In this document: in pieces, positions 1 through 6,642 of the stretch
How the letters are laid out: each line of letters opens with the position of its first letter
How positions within the stretch are numbered: the first letter of the stretch is position 1
Source of the DNA: an uncultured Collinsella sp.
GTDB taxonomy: Bacteria; Actinomycetota; Coriobacteriia; Coriobacteriales; Coriobacteriaceae
Assembly: GCA_900547505.1 (NCBI GenBank)
Contig: URGY01000018.1
Location: 1 to 16,058 of the forward strand
Length of the DNA: 16,058 bases
Reading direction: 5' to 3'
Translations under genes and position numbers: made by a program
The notes under the pieces: generated by a model
What the model was told of the DNA's origin: nothing
The model's database searches: none
Seen by the model: only the letters and a program-made list of their open reading frames with translations

Positions 1-1
1 C

Positions 2-1123
2 ACCTCTGCCAAGGACGGCGGAGCTGAGCGCATCATGATCGTCACCGCCACGTCCGGCGACACCGGCAAGGCCGCGCTCGCCGGTTTTGCCGACGCTCCG
101 GGCACGGGCATCACCGTCTTTTATCCCGAGGGCAAGGTCAGCCGCGTCCAGAACCTGCAGATGTCCACGCAGGAGGGCGACAACGTCGCCGTCTGCGGCA
201 TCCGCGGCAACTTTGACGACGCCCAGAGTGCCGTCAAGCGCATCTTTGCCGATAAGGAGCTTGCCGAGCGCCTGGAAGCCGCCGGCACGGTGCTTTCGAG
301 CGCCAACTCTATCAATGTCGGCCGTCTGGTACCGCAGGTCGTCTACTACTTTGCCGCCTATGCGCAGCTGCTGCGCGCCGGCGCTATCGAGGCTGGCGAC
401 GCCGTAGAGTTCTGTGTGCCCACCGGCAACTTTGGCGATATCTTGGCCGGCTACTACGCCAAGCGCATGGGCCTGCCCGTCGCCAAGCTCATCGTCGCGA
501 GCGACAAGAACAACGTTCTTGCTGACTTCCTGACCACCGGCGTCTACGACCGCAACCGCCCGTTCTTCACGACCATCTCGCCATCGATGGACATCCTCAT
601 CAGCTCTAACCTGGAGCGCATGCTGTACTTCCTGTCCGATGGCGACTGCGAGCTTGTTGCCGACCTTATGGAGCAGCTGGCACAGACTGGTCGCTACGAG
701 GTTCCCGCCGACCTGCTGGCAAAGATTCAGAGCGTCTTTGGCTGCGGCTGGGCCAGCGAGGACGAGGTCCGCACTGCCATCAAGAGCTGCTGGGACGCGA
801 ACGGCTACGTGATCGACCCGCACACCGCTTGCGGTTATCACGTCTTTGAGCAGGTCGCCCCCGCCGTGGGCGCCAAGGCCCGCGTGCTGCTTTCGACCGC
901 CAGCCCCTACAAGTTCCCGCGCGCCTGCTGCGAAGCTCTGGGGCTTAACGTTCCCGAGGACGACTTTGAGGCTATGCGCGTGCTCGAGCAGGCCACCAAC
1001 ACGGTCGCCCCGACCCAGCTCGCCGAACTCGAATCCAAACCCGTCCGCTTCGAAGACGTCTGCGACGTCAATGAGATGGCAAGCTACGTCGAGTCTGCAG
1101 CAAAAAAGATGGCTACCAACTAA
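2..1123 (+). CDS. thrC: Threonine synthase, 5' partial
   Basis: PLP-dependent enzyme that converts O-phosphohomoserine to threonine and phosphate, the last step of threonine synthesis in the cytosol. The reading frame is open from base 2, so the gene begins upstream of the window. The visible protein starts TSAKDGGAERIMIVTATSGD and carries the family motif ATSGDTGKAAL, plus SSANSINVGRL and PTGNFGDILAGYYAK, all typical of the long ThrC family. Roughly the first 100-130 residues, including the PLP-binding lysine region, are off the window; this is inferred from the usual family length. The ATG at 35 is internal and not a start. thrB follows on the same strand, but a terminator hairpin and a large palindrome lie between them. 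Confidence 0.95.
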   Translation, partial: TSAKDGGAERIMIVTATSGDTGKAALAGFADAPGTGITVFYPEGKVSRVQNLQMSTQEGDNVAVCGIRGNFDDAQSAVKRIFADKELAERLEAAGTVLSSANSINVGRLVPQVVYYFAAYAQLLRAGAIEAGDAVEFCVPTGNFGDILAGYYAKRMGLPVAKLIVASDKNNVLADFLTTGVYDRNRPFFTTISPSMDILISSNLERMLYFLSDGDCELVADLMEQLAQTGRYEVPADLLAKIQSVFGCGWASEDEVRTAIKSCWDANGYVIDPHTACGYHVFEQVAPAVGAKARVLLSTASPYKFPRACCEALGLNVPEDDFEAMRVLEQATNTVAPTQLAELESKPVRFEDVCDVNEMASYVESAAKKMATN

Positions 1124-1136
1124 AACCCTTTATAAG

Positions 1137-1171
1137 GCGCCGGCGAAAGCCGGCGCACCTTCTTTTTATTT
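1137..1171 (+). terminator. Rho-independent terminator after thrC
   Basis: A perfect 8-bp GC stem (1137-1144 with 1149-1156) closed by a GAAA tetraloop is followed by a T-rich stretch (ttctttttattt). It lies 14 bases after the thrC stop, so thrC transcripts should end here at least partly, and thrB probably has its own promoter or depends on read-through. Confidence 0.8.
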
Positions 1172-1199
1172 AGCTTTTGGGATGATGACGAGCATGCGA

Positions 1200-1311
1200 G
1201 CGGGTCTGGCCGTTTAGTTCGTCGCGAGTTCCGCACGAGCCGGAAAGCACTTAATGTGCTTTCCGAGCGAGCCAGGACTGCCCGAGCAGCGAACTAAACG
1301 GCCAGACCCGC
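1200..1311. repeat. 112-bp interrupted palindrome upstream of thrB
   Basis: Perfect 22-bp inverted arms (1200-1221 and 1290-1311) enclose a second, inner hairpin with 10-bp arms (1241-1250 and 1256-1265, loop ttaat). The outer arm ends three bases before the thrB Shine-Dalgarno AGGAGGA at 1314-1320. In RNA it would form a long structured leader for thrB. It may be a leader with a regulatory role or a dispersed palindromic repeat; the sequence alone does not decide. There is no T-run after it, so it is not a standard terminator. Confidence 0.75.
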
Positions 1312-1325
1312 CCAGGAGGACCCAC

Positions 1326-2207
1326 ATGATCAAAATCACCGTCCCAGCAACCAGCGCCAACCTAGGCATCGGCTACGATACCCTCGGCATGGCCGTCAGC
1401 CTCTACTCGCACTTCACCTTCGAGCGCGCCGACAAGCTCACCATCACGGGTTGCCCCGAGGAGTTCCAAAACGAGAATAACCTGGTCTATGTGAGCTTTG
1501 TCGATGCTCTGGCCGCGTGGGGCGAGCCGGCTTTTCCCGTTGCTATCGACATTCAAACCGACGTGCCCGTCGCCCGCGGCCTGGGTTCCAGCTCCACCTG
1601 CGTCGTCGCCGGCATTATGGCGGCCGCCGCGCTGACGGGCCACACCGTCGACCGTGCCGAGCTCGTCCGCATTGCCACCGAGGTCGAGGGCCATCCCGAT
1701 AACGTCGCCCCCGCTATCCTGGGCGGCGCCGTCTGCTCCTTTACGCCGACCGATTCGCTCCCCCAGTGTCTGCGCTACGAGGTGAGCGATCGCTTGCGTT
1801 TTATTACCGTGATTCCACCTTACGAGGTGCACACGAGTGAGGCGCGCAAGGTCGTGCCACAGGAGATTCCGCTCTCCACCGCCGTGTGGCAGATGGGCCG
1901 CATCGCGGGCATGACGCGCGGCCTGGAGACCGGCGACCTTGACCTGATTGCCGCCGCCAACGACGACCGCATCCAGGAGCCCTATCGCCGCCGCCTCATC
2001 CCCGACTACAACGCAGTGCGCGACACCTGCCTTAACGGCGGCGCTAAGACCATCTGGATTAGCGGCTCCGGCTCGACCCTCATGGCCGTAACTGACGACA
2101 CCATCGTGGCAAAGTTCCTGCAGGTCAAGCTGCGCGAGCAGTTCCCCAAGTGCGACACGCACATTCTGACGTGCGACACCGAGGGCGCCCAGATCGAATA
2201 CCTGTAG
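1326..2207 (+). CDS. thrB: Homoserine kinase
   Basis: GHMP-family kinase that phosphorylates homoserine to O-phosphohomoserine, the substrate of ThrC. The 293-residue protein starts MIKITVPATSANLG, the classic N-terminus. It has the ATP-binding glycine/serine loop PVARGLGSSST (residues 81-91), EGHPDNVAPAILGG (121-134) and the C-terminal ISGSGSTLMAV motif. Length is normal for the family. The ATG at 1326 is chosen because AGGAGGA lies 5 bases upstream; an in-frame ATG at 1254 lies inside the palindrome, and the conserved N-terminus begins only at 1326. It is separated from thrC by about 200 bp with a terminator and a hairpin. Confidence 0.95.
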   Translation: MIKITVPATSANLGIGYDTLGMAVSLYSHFTFERADKLTITGCPEEFQNENNLVYVSFVDALAAWGEPAFPVAIDIQTDVPVARGLGSSSTCVVAGIMAAAALTGHTVDRAELVRIATEVEGHPDNVAPAILGGAVCSFTPTDSLPQCLRYEVSDRLRFITVIPPYEVHTSEARKVVPQEIPLSTAVWQMGRIAGMTRGLETGDLDLIAAANDDRIQEPYRRRLIPDYNAVRDTCLNGGAKTIWISGSGSTLMAVTDDTIVAKFLQVKLREQFPKCDTHILTCDTEGAQIEYL

Positions 2208-2230
2208 CGCCCTGCCTCATTGCTCTCACC

Positions 2231-2347
2231 GGTCCCCTTGGGGCTTCCCCTGAAAACGTCCTCGATCATGAATTGCCCCGTCGTGCGCTTCGCGCGACGG
2301 GGCAATTCGATCTGCGGATTGTTTTCAGGGGAAGCCCCAAGGGGACC
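2231..2347. repeat. 117-bp nested palindrome after thrB
   Basis: The outer arms are a perfect 27-bp inverted repeat (2231-2257 with 2321-2347). The inner arms are 18 bp (2270-2287 with 2291-2308, one T:G mismatch, loop ctt). Each outer arm also contains a small palindrome, ccccttgggg. Because of the symmetry, both strands encode nearly the same peptide, with GPLGASPEN and FRGSPKGT in each, which makes spurious open frames across it. It lies in the 3' region of thrB and could act as a strong terminator or mRNA-protecting structure, or be a REP/MITE-like dispersed element. No transposase is nearby. Confidence 0.8.
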
Positions 2348-2426
2348 TGCGCAGCCTCGACAGGATAGTCGCATTCACTGATTTAATATTGCGTTCCTTC
2401 GGAGTAACGGACAAGGAGCCTTCACG

Positions 2427-2510
2427 ATACGGAAAGATTTGGGGGCAAAGCCCCTGGCCTCCCCTACGTTAACTTCGCTGGCGGTGGCCACAGGGATCTA
2501 CGCCCTGTAA
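2427..2510 (+). pseudogene. Possible remnant of a flavin-reductase-like gene start
   Basis: A good Shine-Dalgarno (AAGGAG, 2413-2418) lies 8 bases before ATA, where a start ATG would be expected. The frame then reads RKDLGAKPLASP and later LAVAT before a stop at 2508-2510. This resembles from memory the N-terminus of FMN-binding flavin-reductase-like proteins of gut anaerobes (R-K-D-F-G-A-K-P, then a VAT segment). Nothing of the rest of such a protein is visible. It is either a decayed 5' fragment or a chance similarity; a protein search with this frame would decide. Confidence 0.3.
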
Positions 2511-2614
2511 AAGCGCCGGGCTGATACTAAAGCTTTTTGCTATCGGAGAGTTGGCCATTATTATTTATCGGACTTATTGCACTGATTTAATTAGTTGCCG
2601 ATACCCGGCGCCAT

Positions 2615-2878
2615 CTACTTTTCCACGCTGCTCAAAACCGCCCCAAGCTTACGCACAAAAACCTCGACGGTAATTCCAAGCGCTTCTGCATAGGCGAATT
2701 GTTCATAAACTCTAAGGCTGCGTTCCCCGGTCTCGACCTTTGAGATGAACGACTGAGGTACCCCCAGTTTCTTTGCGAGTTCAACCTGAGTGATACCTTG
2801 CTCCCGACGAATCTGGGAAAGGCATTTTCCGCATGTCCTGTTAGCATCAACGTTCATGCCGTTTACGCTATATTCCAT
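2615..2878 (-). CDS. Small XRE-family transcriptional regulator
   Basis: An 87-residue protein that is almost entirely one helix-turn-helix XRE domain (about residues 19-76), with LSQIRREQGITQVELAKKLG leading into PQSFISKVETGER, the recognition helix region. It likely binds DNA as a dimer and represses its own promoter and perhaps the divergent gene at 2979. The ATG at 2878 is chosen over an in-frame TTG at 2893 because the latter lies inside a 23-bp palindrome that looks like its operator. An internal ATG at 2857 is also possible. The Shine-Dalgarno is weak in all cases. A small Cys pair (CGKC, residues 16-19) precedes the HTH. Confidence 0.8.
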   Translation of the reverse strand: MEYSVNGMNVDANRTCGKCLSQIRREQGITQVELAKKLGVPQSFISKVETGERSLRVYEQFAYAEALGITVEVFVRKLGAVLSSVEK

Positions 2879-2882
2879 TTTG

Positions 2883-2905
2883 ATATATCCCAAACTGGGA
2901 TATAT
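2883..2905. promoter_or_regulatory. Putative operator of the XRE regulator
   Basis: A perfect 10-bp inverted repeat (ATATATCCCA and TGGGATATAT) with a 3-base spacer lies directly upstream of the XRE start and about 75 bp before the divergent gene. Position and symmetry fit an autoregulatory operator; binding by the XRE protein is inferred. Confidence 0.6.
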
Positions 2906-2978
2906 TTATGTCGCCAGCCATTCCGCTTATCAAAAATGCCCATCGCAGATTCATAGCTAGGAAGGAGCCTCGATAAAC

Positions 2979-3992
2979 ATGAATGACGAGATGAAGGAGC
3001 CCGACGAGGAAAAGGCGCTCAGCGAGTCCGACGAGCGGAAGCCAGATTTCAAAGCCGAGCAGTTTTCTGATGGTGCCAGCGACACCCCCTCCTCTGAAAT
3101 TCCGCCATCAAACGAAGATGACGGCGCACGCAAAAATGAAGAAAACGACTCACTTCTAACGCGGGCCATTCATAAATTAGGCAATAAAAAACGAGCGGCA
3201 ATCGCAGCTGCCGTGGCAGTTGTCATCATCTTCAGTTTGCCCATGATGTTTCCTCAGTTGTTTTGCACTCACAAGCTATGGGCCAATGCAACCTGTACAA
3301 GCCCTCGCACATGTAAAAGTTGCGGCAAAACCGAGGGGGAACCGCTTGGACACGAATGGGAAGAAGCAACGTGCACGGTTCCGAAGACCTGTCAACGCTG
3401 CGGTAAAACCGAGGGGGAACCCCTTGGGCATCAACCGGGCTCGTGGACTACCGAAGTTGACTACGTGGACGCCACCTCAAAGGAAATACGAGAATGCGAA
3501 AAATGCGGAGAGGTCGTTGACACCCGCAACGAGAAGGAAATCACATCTTTTCTTGGCGACGGAAAGTTTTCAATTTCCCCAAAAGGCTTTATTGATCGAC
3601 TTAACGAGGAATTCTCCGATATCCCCAATTGCAGCAGCATGAATGCGGATTACGAACTAGACGATAGCGGCATGGGACTCGAACTTCAGATCAAAAACGG
3701 TTCAAAGATTGCCGGTATTGGAGGCTTCTTTTCGGACTCGAGTAACCCGGTGCTACTCAGCTATCTTGGATCCGAAAACTGCTTCAAAAACATAGTCATG
3801 TACTTCGAAAACTCCGACTATGCCGCGGCGACAGCATTGGCAACTATACAAGCAATCGATCCAACACTATCGTTTTCAGACGCCAAGGAAGTTGGTGCTG
3901 CCTGCGTAGATACGCCAACTGTCAAAAATGGAATTACGTATGCAATCGTAGCTTCGAATGGAGAGTACTGGCTAAGCGCTCGAATTGAATAA
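2979..3992 (+). CDS. Membrane-anchored protein with Cys/His repeats, function unknown
   Basis: A 337-residue protein I cannot assign to a function. Residues 1-65 are acidic and low-complexity, without aromatic core, and likely disordered. Residues 72-92 (AAIAAAVAVVIIFSLPMMF) form one transmembrane segment after a KKR stop signal, suggesting an inside-out orientation with the C-terminus outside. Two tandem 26-27 residue repeats follow (98-124 and 125-150), each with TCT-P-TC--CGKTEGEPLG and flanking His. A third degenerate unit (151-183) ends in ECEKCGEVVDTR. The Cys spacing suggests small metal-binding or disulphide modules. The C-terminal 150 residues form a globular domain I do not recognise. 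AAGGAG lies about 12 bases before the ATG. Its GC content is clearly lower than that of thrB or engB. Confidence 0.8.
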   Translation: MNDEMKEPDEEKALSESDERKPDFKAEQFSDGASDTPSSEIPPSNEDDGARKNEENDSLLTRAIHKLGNKKRAAIAAAVAVVIIFSLPMMFPQLFCTHKLWANATCTSPRTCKSCGKTEGEPLGHEWEEATCTVPKTCQRCGKTEGEPLGHQPGSWTTEVDYVDATSKEIRECEKCGEVVDTRNEKEITSFLGDGKFSISPKGFIDRLNEEFSDIPNCSSMNADYELDDSGMGLELQIKNGSKIAGIGGFFSDSSNPVLLSYLGSENCFKNIVMYFENSDYAAATALATIQAIDPTLSFSDAKEVGAACVDTPTVKNGITYAIVASNGEYWLSARIE

Positions 3993-4071
3993 TTTTCTTT
4001 GATTACTAAATTCAGACGCCTCTTACTCGCGATATATTAAAACTCAACCCCTGGCAGCATCGTCAATCGAA

Positions 4072-4109
4072 AATTGCCCCGCCGAGCACTTTAGCTTGGC
4101 GGGGCATTT
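4072..4109. terminator. Hairpin downstream of the Cys/His-repeat gene
   Basis: A stem of about 13 bp (4075-4087 with 4094-4106, one G:T pair) plus two further A:T pairs has loop acttta. It is about 80 bp after the stop of the + strand gene and is a likely transcription end, although no strong T-run follows. The stem sequence attgccccgcc is nearly the same as the inner stem of the palindrome at 2270-2308. Confidence 0.5.
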
Positions 4110-4229
4110 CAATATGAAAGCGGATTTAAATATCAACAAGGCCTGCACGCTCCAACGAGACAGCCGGCTTCGCTGCTCAAATTGCCCTTGGTGAACCACA
4201 AGTTGAGCAATCAGTGGCCAGAATCCCCT

Positions 4230-4928
4230 TTAGGCGGCGCTTGTTTCTTTGTATTCGAAGACTGGTTCTAGGAGGTCTTCGATGTTGCAGTGTAGGGCTT
4301 TTGCTATAGCTCTTACGGTTGTTACCGAGGCTTCATTGATGTTTCTCTGGCGCTGTTCGTACATTTGGATTGAGCGGAGCGATACGCCTGATTCGTATGC
4401 CAGGTCTTGTTGGGTTTTCTTAAGCTTCTTTCTTGCTAACGCAAGTTTTGTTTGCCTGGACGCTTTCTTCGCCATATCGCAGACGAGGCGAGCCACACGT
4501 TCCTCCGAGGCTTCGTGCCAGGGGTAGTACAGACTGCGTAGCACATCAAATGGAACGACATGCAGCAAATCTTCGAAAGACTCTCCTAGGCGCCACTGAA
4601 GGTATGCCAATATCCAGCCTGTCCAATATTCCGGCGTCTTCTCAAATCGATAGGTGCAGTCCGGTATAGGCCTGTTTTGATAGCCCGACCTTTCAGCGAT
4701 AAGCGCGAACAGCTCAACGCCCGATTTTCCCGACACTACCCATGCGTTGCCGCGTTCGAACTCGCGAGCTACGCCGCTCAGGCAAAAGAGTTCCGCAACT
4801 TCCGATCCTTCTGCTCCATAATCGTTAACGGCATAGTCAAAGCAGTCGCCGAGGTTGTTCATTGCATCCTCGAGGTAGTAGACGGGGTATGTCCTACTCG
4901 GCCCACAATCCGTTAACTCTTGGATCAT
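4230..4928 (-). CDS. XRE regulator with a novel N-terminal domain, antitoxin-like
   Basis: A 232-residue protein. The C-terminal part (about 162-222) is an XRE helix-turn-helix, with KKTQQDLAYESGVSLRSIQM as the core. The N-terminal 150 residues are an alpha-helical domain with landmarks YYLEDAMNNLGDCFDYAVND, VSGKSGVELF and EYWTGWILAYLQW. From memory, similar proteins accompany small toxin-like genes in Firmicutes and Actinobacteria, so an antitoxin or cognate regulator role is inferred. GGGAGGG stands about 9 bases before the ATG at 4928. The start overlaps the end of the upstream frame (stop at 4894) by 35 bp, a translationally coupled arrangement typical of TA pairs. Confidence 0.75.
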   Translation of the reverse strand: MIQELTDCGPSRTYPVYYLEDAMNNLGDCFDYAVNDYGAEGSEVAELFCLSGVAREFERGNAWVVSGKSGVELFALIAERSGYQNRPIPDCTYRFEKTPEYWTGWILAYLQWRLGESFEDLLHVVPFDVLRSLYYPWHEASEERVARLVCDMAKKASRQTKLALARKKLKKTQQDLAYESGVSLRSIQMYEQRQRNINEASVTTVRAIAKALHCNIEDLLEPVFEYKETSAA

Positions 4929-5184
4929 TCAAATCAACCCTCCCTGCCATCAAATCCCTAATGTCGACACCATCAGAGTCAAATCCGTTTACCGTATCCA
5001 AGTACTTGCGCCGCGCGTTCTGCTCTCGCCCAAAGCGTTTGGGATAATACTCAAATCCCAAAGCCTGCCTCCAATCGCAGAATGTAATCGCTGAAAACGC
5101 ACGCTCACTCATAAGCGCGTATTGGATACCTAGGTCTCCTAAAAAACTATCACTGAGGTGATACAGATAGGGGCTTTTGAAAGG
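4894..5184 (-). pseudogene. 5'-truncated partner gene of the XRE protein
   Basis: An open frame of 96 codons from just after a TAA at 5185-5187 to the stop at 4894. An ATG at 5112 exists, but its only Shine-Dalgarno-like AGGAG is over 15 bases away. The codons before it read as normal protein (YLYHLSDSFLGDLGIQYAL), so the true N-terminus seems to be lost. The C-terminal part contains FCDWRQALGFEYYPKRFG and ends DLNDPRVNGLWAE. I do not recognise a family with certainty; the C-terminus of a DUF3990-type (ADP-ribosyltransferase-like) protein is one guess. The truncation lies within 10 bp of the engB stop, so a deletion or recombination joined the two. It could still be translated as a 72-residue fragment. 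Confidence 0.5.
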
Positions 5185-5194
5185 TTAGGCCTGA

Positions 5195-5785
5195 TTAGAG
5201 GCAGGCCTCGGCGATGCGCTTTTTGAGTTCGTCGATGCCGGTACCGGTCTGGGAGCTTGTGATGATCACGTTCTCGGCCGGAACGTTGAGCTGCTTTTTG
5301 ATGGCTGCTGCCTGGCGGGCCTGCTGGGTGCGGCTGAGTTTGTCTGCCTTGGTGAGGCAGACGATAAAGTTGAACTCGTTGCCCTGCAGATAGTCGATCA
5401 TGTCATGGTCGAGTTTGCTCGGGTCGTGACGAATATCCACCAGCGACACGACCAGGTTAAAGCTGCGCTCCGAGTCGAAGAAGTCGCCGATAAGCTCGGC
5501 CCAGCGGTCACGCTCGGCCTTGGAACGACGGGCGAAACCATAGCCCGGCAGGTCGACGAAGTGCACGTCGTCAGCCTCAAAGAAGTTGATGTTGCTCGTC
5601 TTGCCCGGCGTGCTCGAAACCTTGACGAGGTTCTTGCGGCCAAAAAGCTTGTTCATGATCGACGACTTGCCCACGTTGGAGCGGCCGACGAAGCTCACCT
5701 CGGGGCAGGTGGACTCGGGAATCTGCGAAACCTTGCCATAGCTGGCAACGAACTTGGCAAGCTGGTAGTTAATGGAATCGGCCAT
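5195..5785 (-). CDS. engB: Ribosome biogenesis GTPase EngB (YihA/YsxC)
   Basis: Small TRAFAC-class GTPase needed for assembly of the large ribosomal subunit. The 196-residue protein has the full G-motif set: G1 GRSNVGKS (34-41), G2 around T59 in SSTPGKT, G3 DLPGYG (78-83), G4 TKAD (145-148) and G5 SSQ (177-179). Length is normal for the family. The ATG at 5785 is chosen because AAGGAG lies about 5 bases upstream and the family N-terminus begins here; longer frames read through mtnN's end. It follows mtnN after 38 bp on the same strand, probably cotranscribed. Confidence 0.95.
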   Translation of the reverse strand: MADSINYQLAKFVASYGKVSQIPESTCPEVSFVGRSNVGKSSIMNKLFGRKNLVKVSSTPGKTSNINFFEADDVHFVDLPGYGFARRSKAERDRWAELIGDFFDSERSFNLVVSLVDIRHDPSKLDHDMIDYLQGNEFNFIVCLTKADKLSRTQQARQAAAIKKQLNVPAENVIITSSQTGTGIDELKKRIAEACL

Positions 5786-5823
5786 GGACACTCCTTGGTC
5801 GTAGGTTCTTACAAAAGAGCGCG

Positions 5824-6564
5824 CTAATAGATAGCAGCGATACGGCGAACGATATCGAGCGTAATGCCACTCGCAGTGCGAGCATACTCGAACAGGTCGA
5901 ACTCGCGGTCGCAAATCGCATCGTACGCCTCGTCACAATTATCGCTGATAGCGCGCAGCACCAGGCAATCGACACCATTTTTAGTTGCGACATGAGCAAT
6001 TGCCGCGCCCTCCATGCCGACACAATCGGCGTGCGTCGCCTCGATAGCGTCGTTGCGCATGGCGGCGCCCGTCACAAAGCGGTTGCCCGTGGCAATCGTG
6101 CCGACCAGGAATTGTTTGGCTCCCTCGTTCGAAGCGGCTGCATTTGTCGAAGCGTTGACAAAGCCACGCTCAGCAAGCACATCGGCAGCAATATCGACCA
6201 GCGCAGGCGTCGAGCCAAACTCCTCGAGCCCCGGTGCAGACTCGGCGATAAGCGCGGTATCGGTATCCAGATAACGCAGGCGTTTGCCGATGACCACGTC
6301 GTCGATATGGAGTTTGGGGTTCAAACCGCCCGCGATACCCGAAAGCACAACTGCCTGTGGAGCATACTTGCTAATGAGGTGCTGTGTTGCGGCAGCGGCA
6401 TTCACCGTGCCCATGCCCGCCGTTGTGGCGACAAGCGTCAGGCCGTCGAACTCACCGCTCACAACGGTCAAGCCTGCCTCCTGTGCCTCGCAAACGTCGC
6501 TCAACTCTTCCTTAATCTGCATGATCTCTTTTTCGAGTGCACCGATAATCGCGATGGTAGCCAT
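5824..6564 (-). CDS. mtnN: 5'-methylthioadenosine/S-adenosylhomocysteine nucleosidase
   Basis: Hydrolyses the N-glycosidic bond of methylthioadenosine and S-adenosylhomocysteine to release adenine, in methionine salvage and recycling of SAM by-products. The 246-residue protein begins MATIAIIGALEKEI, with the catalytic Glu at 12. It contains SGIAGGLNP (75-83) and VGMEGAAIAHV, whose Glu185 matches the substrate-binding Glu of the family, and AISDNCD, whose Asp208 is the expected general acid. The ATG at 6564 is preferred over the TTG at 6576, as GGGGA lies about 7 bases upstream and it matches the family start. engB follows closely downstream. Confidence 0.93.
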   Translation of the reverse strand: MATIAIIGALEKEIMQIKEELSDVCEAQEAGLTVVSGEFDGLTLVATTAGMGTVNAAAATQHLISKYAPQAVVLSGIAGGLNPKLHIDDVVIGKRLRYLDTDTALIAESAPGLEEFGSTPALVDIAADVLAERGFVNASTNAAASNEGAKQFLVGTIATGNRFVTGAAMRNDAIEATHADCVGMEGAAIAHVATKNGVDCLVLRAISDNCDEAYDAICDREFDLFEYARTASGITLDIVRRIAAIY

Positions 6565-6618
6565 GCCATTCCCCAAACCTATACGAAATTCTCAACCACG
6601 GTATGGTACCAGCATTTT

Positions 6619-6635
6619 GTTTGACCTCGTCAAAC
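6619..6635. terminator. Small hairpin between the serine hydrolase and mtnN
   Basis: A perfect 7-bp inverted repeat (gtttgac and gtcaaac) with spacer ctc lies 8 bases past the stop of the - strand serine hydrolase. It may be a weak terminator or an operator. There is no T-run on the - strand (the stem is followed by aaaatgct). Confidence 0.35.
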
Positions 6636-6642
6636 GAACACG

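Larger units (their letters stand above)
2208..2614. other. Intergenic gap between thrB and the XRE gene
   Basis: This gap of about 400 bp between convergent genes holds the nested palindrome (2231-2347), the possible gene remnant (2427-2510) and a 12-bp direct repeat, cactgatttaat, at 2376-2387 and 2580-2591 that brackets the remnant. An 8-bp inverted pair (gcgccggg 2513-2520, cccggcgc 2604-2611) is also present. I see no intact gene or tRNA here. Confidence 0.6.

Noticed and set aside
1362..2162. A 266-codon open frame on the - strand over thrB
   Set aside because: It is antisense to a clear homoserine kinase, its product is low-complexity (Gly/Ala/Asp/Val rich) and it has no recognisable motif; high GC produces such frames.
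2006..2374. Open frames on both strands through the thrB-side palindrome
   Set aside because: They exist because the palindrome reads open on both strands; the + frame starts inside thrB, the - frame is antisense to it, and neither has a ribosome binding site.
2441..2507. Small hairpins (ggggc-aaa-gcccc and caggg-ccctg) suggesting a structured RNA
   Set aside because: The stems are only 5 bp, and the same stretch reads better as a degraded coding fragment.
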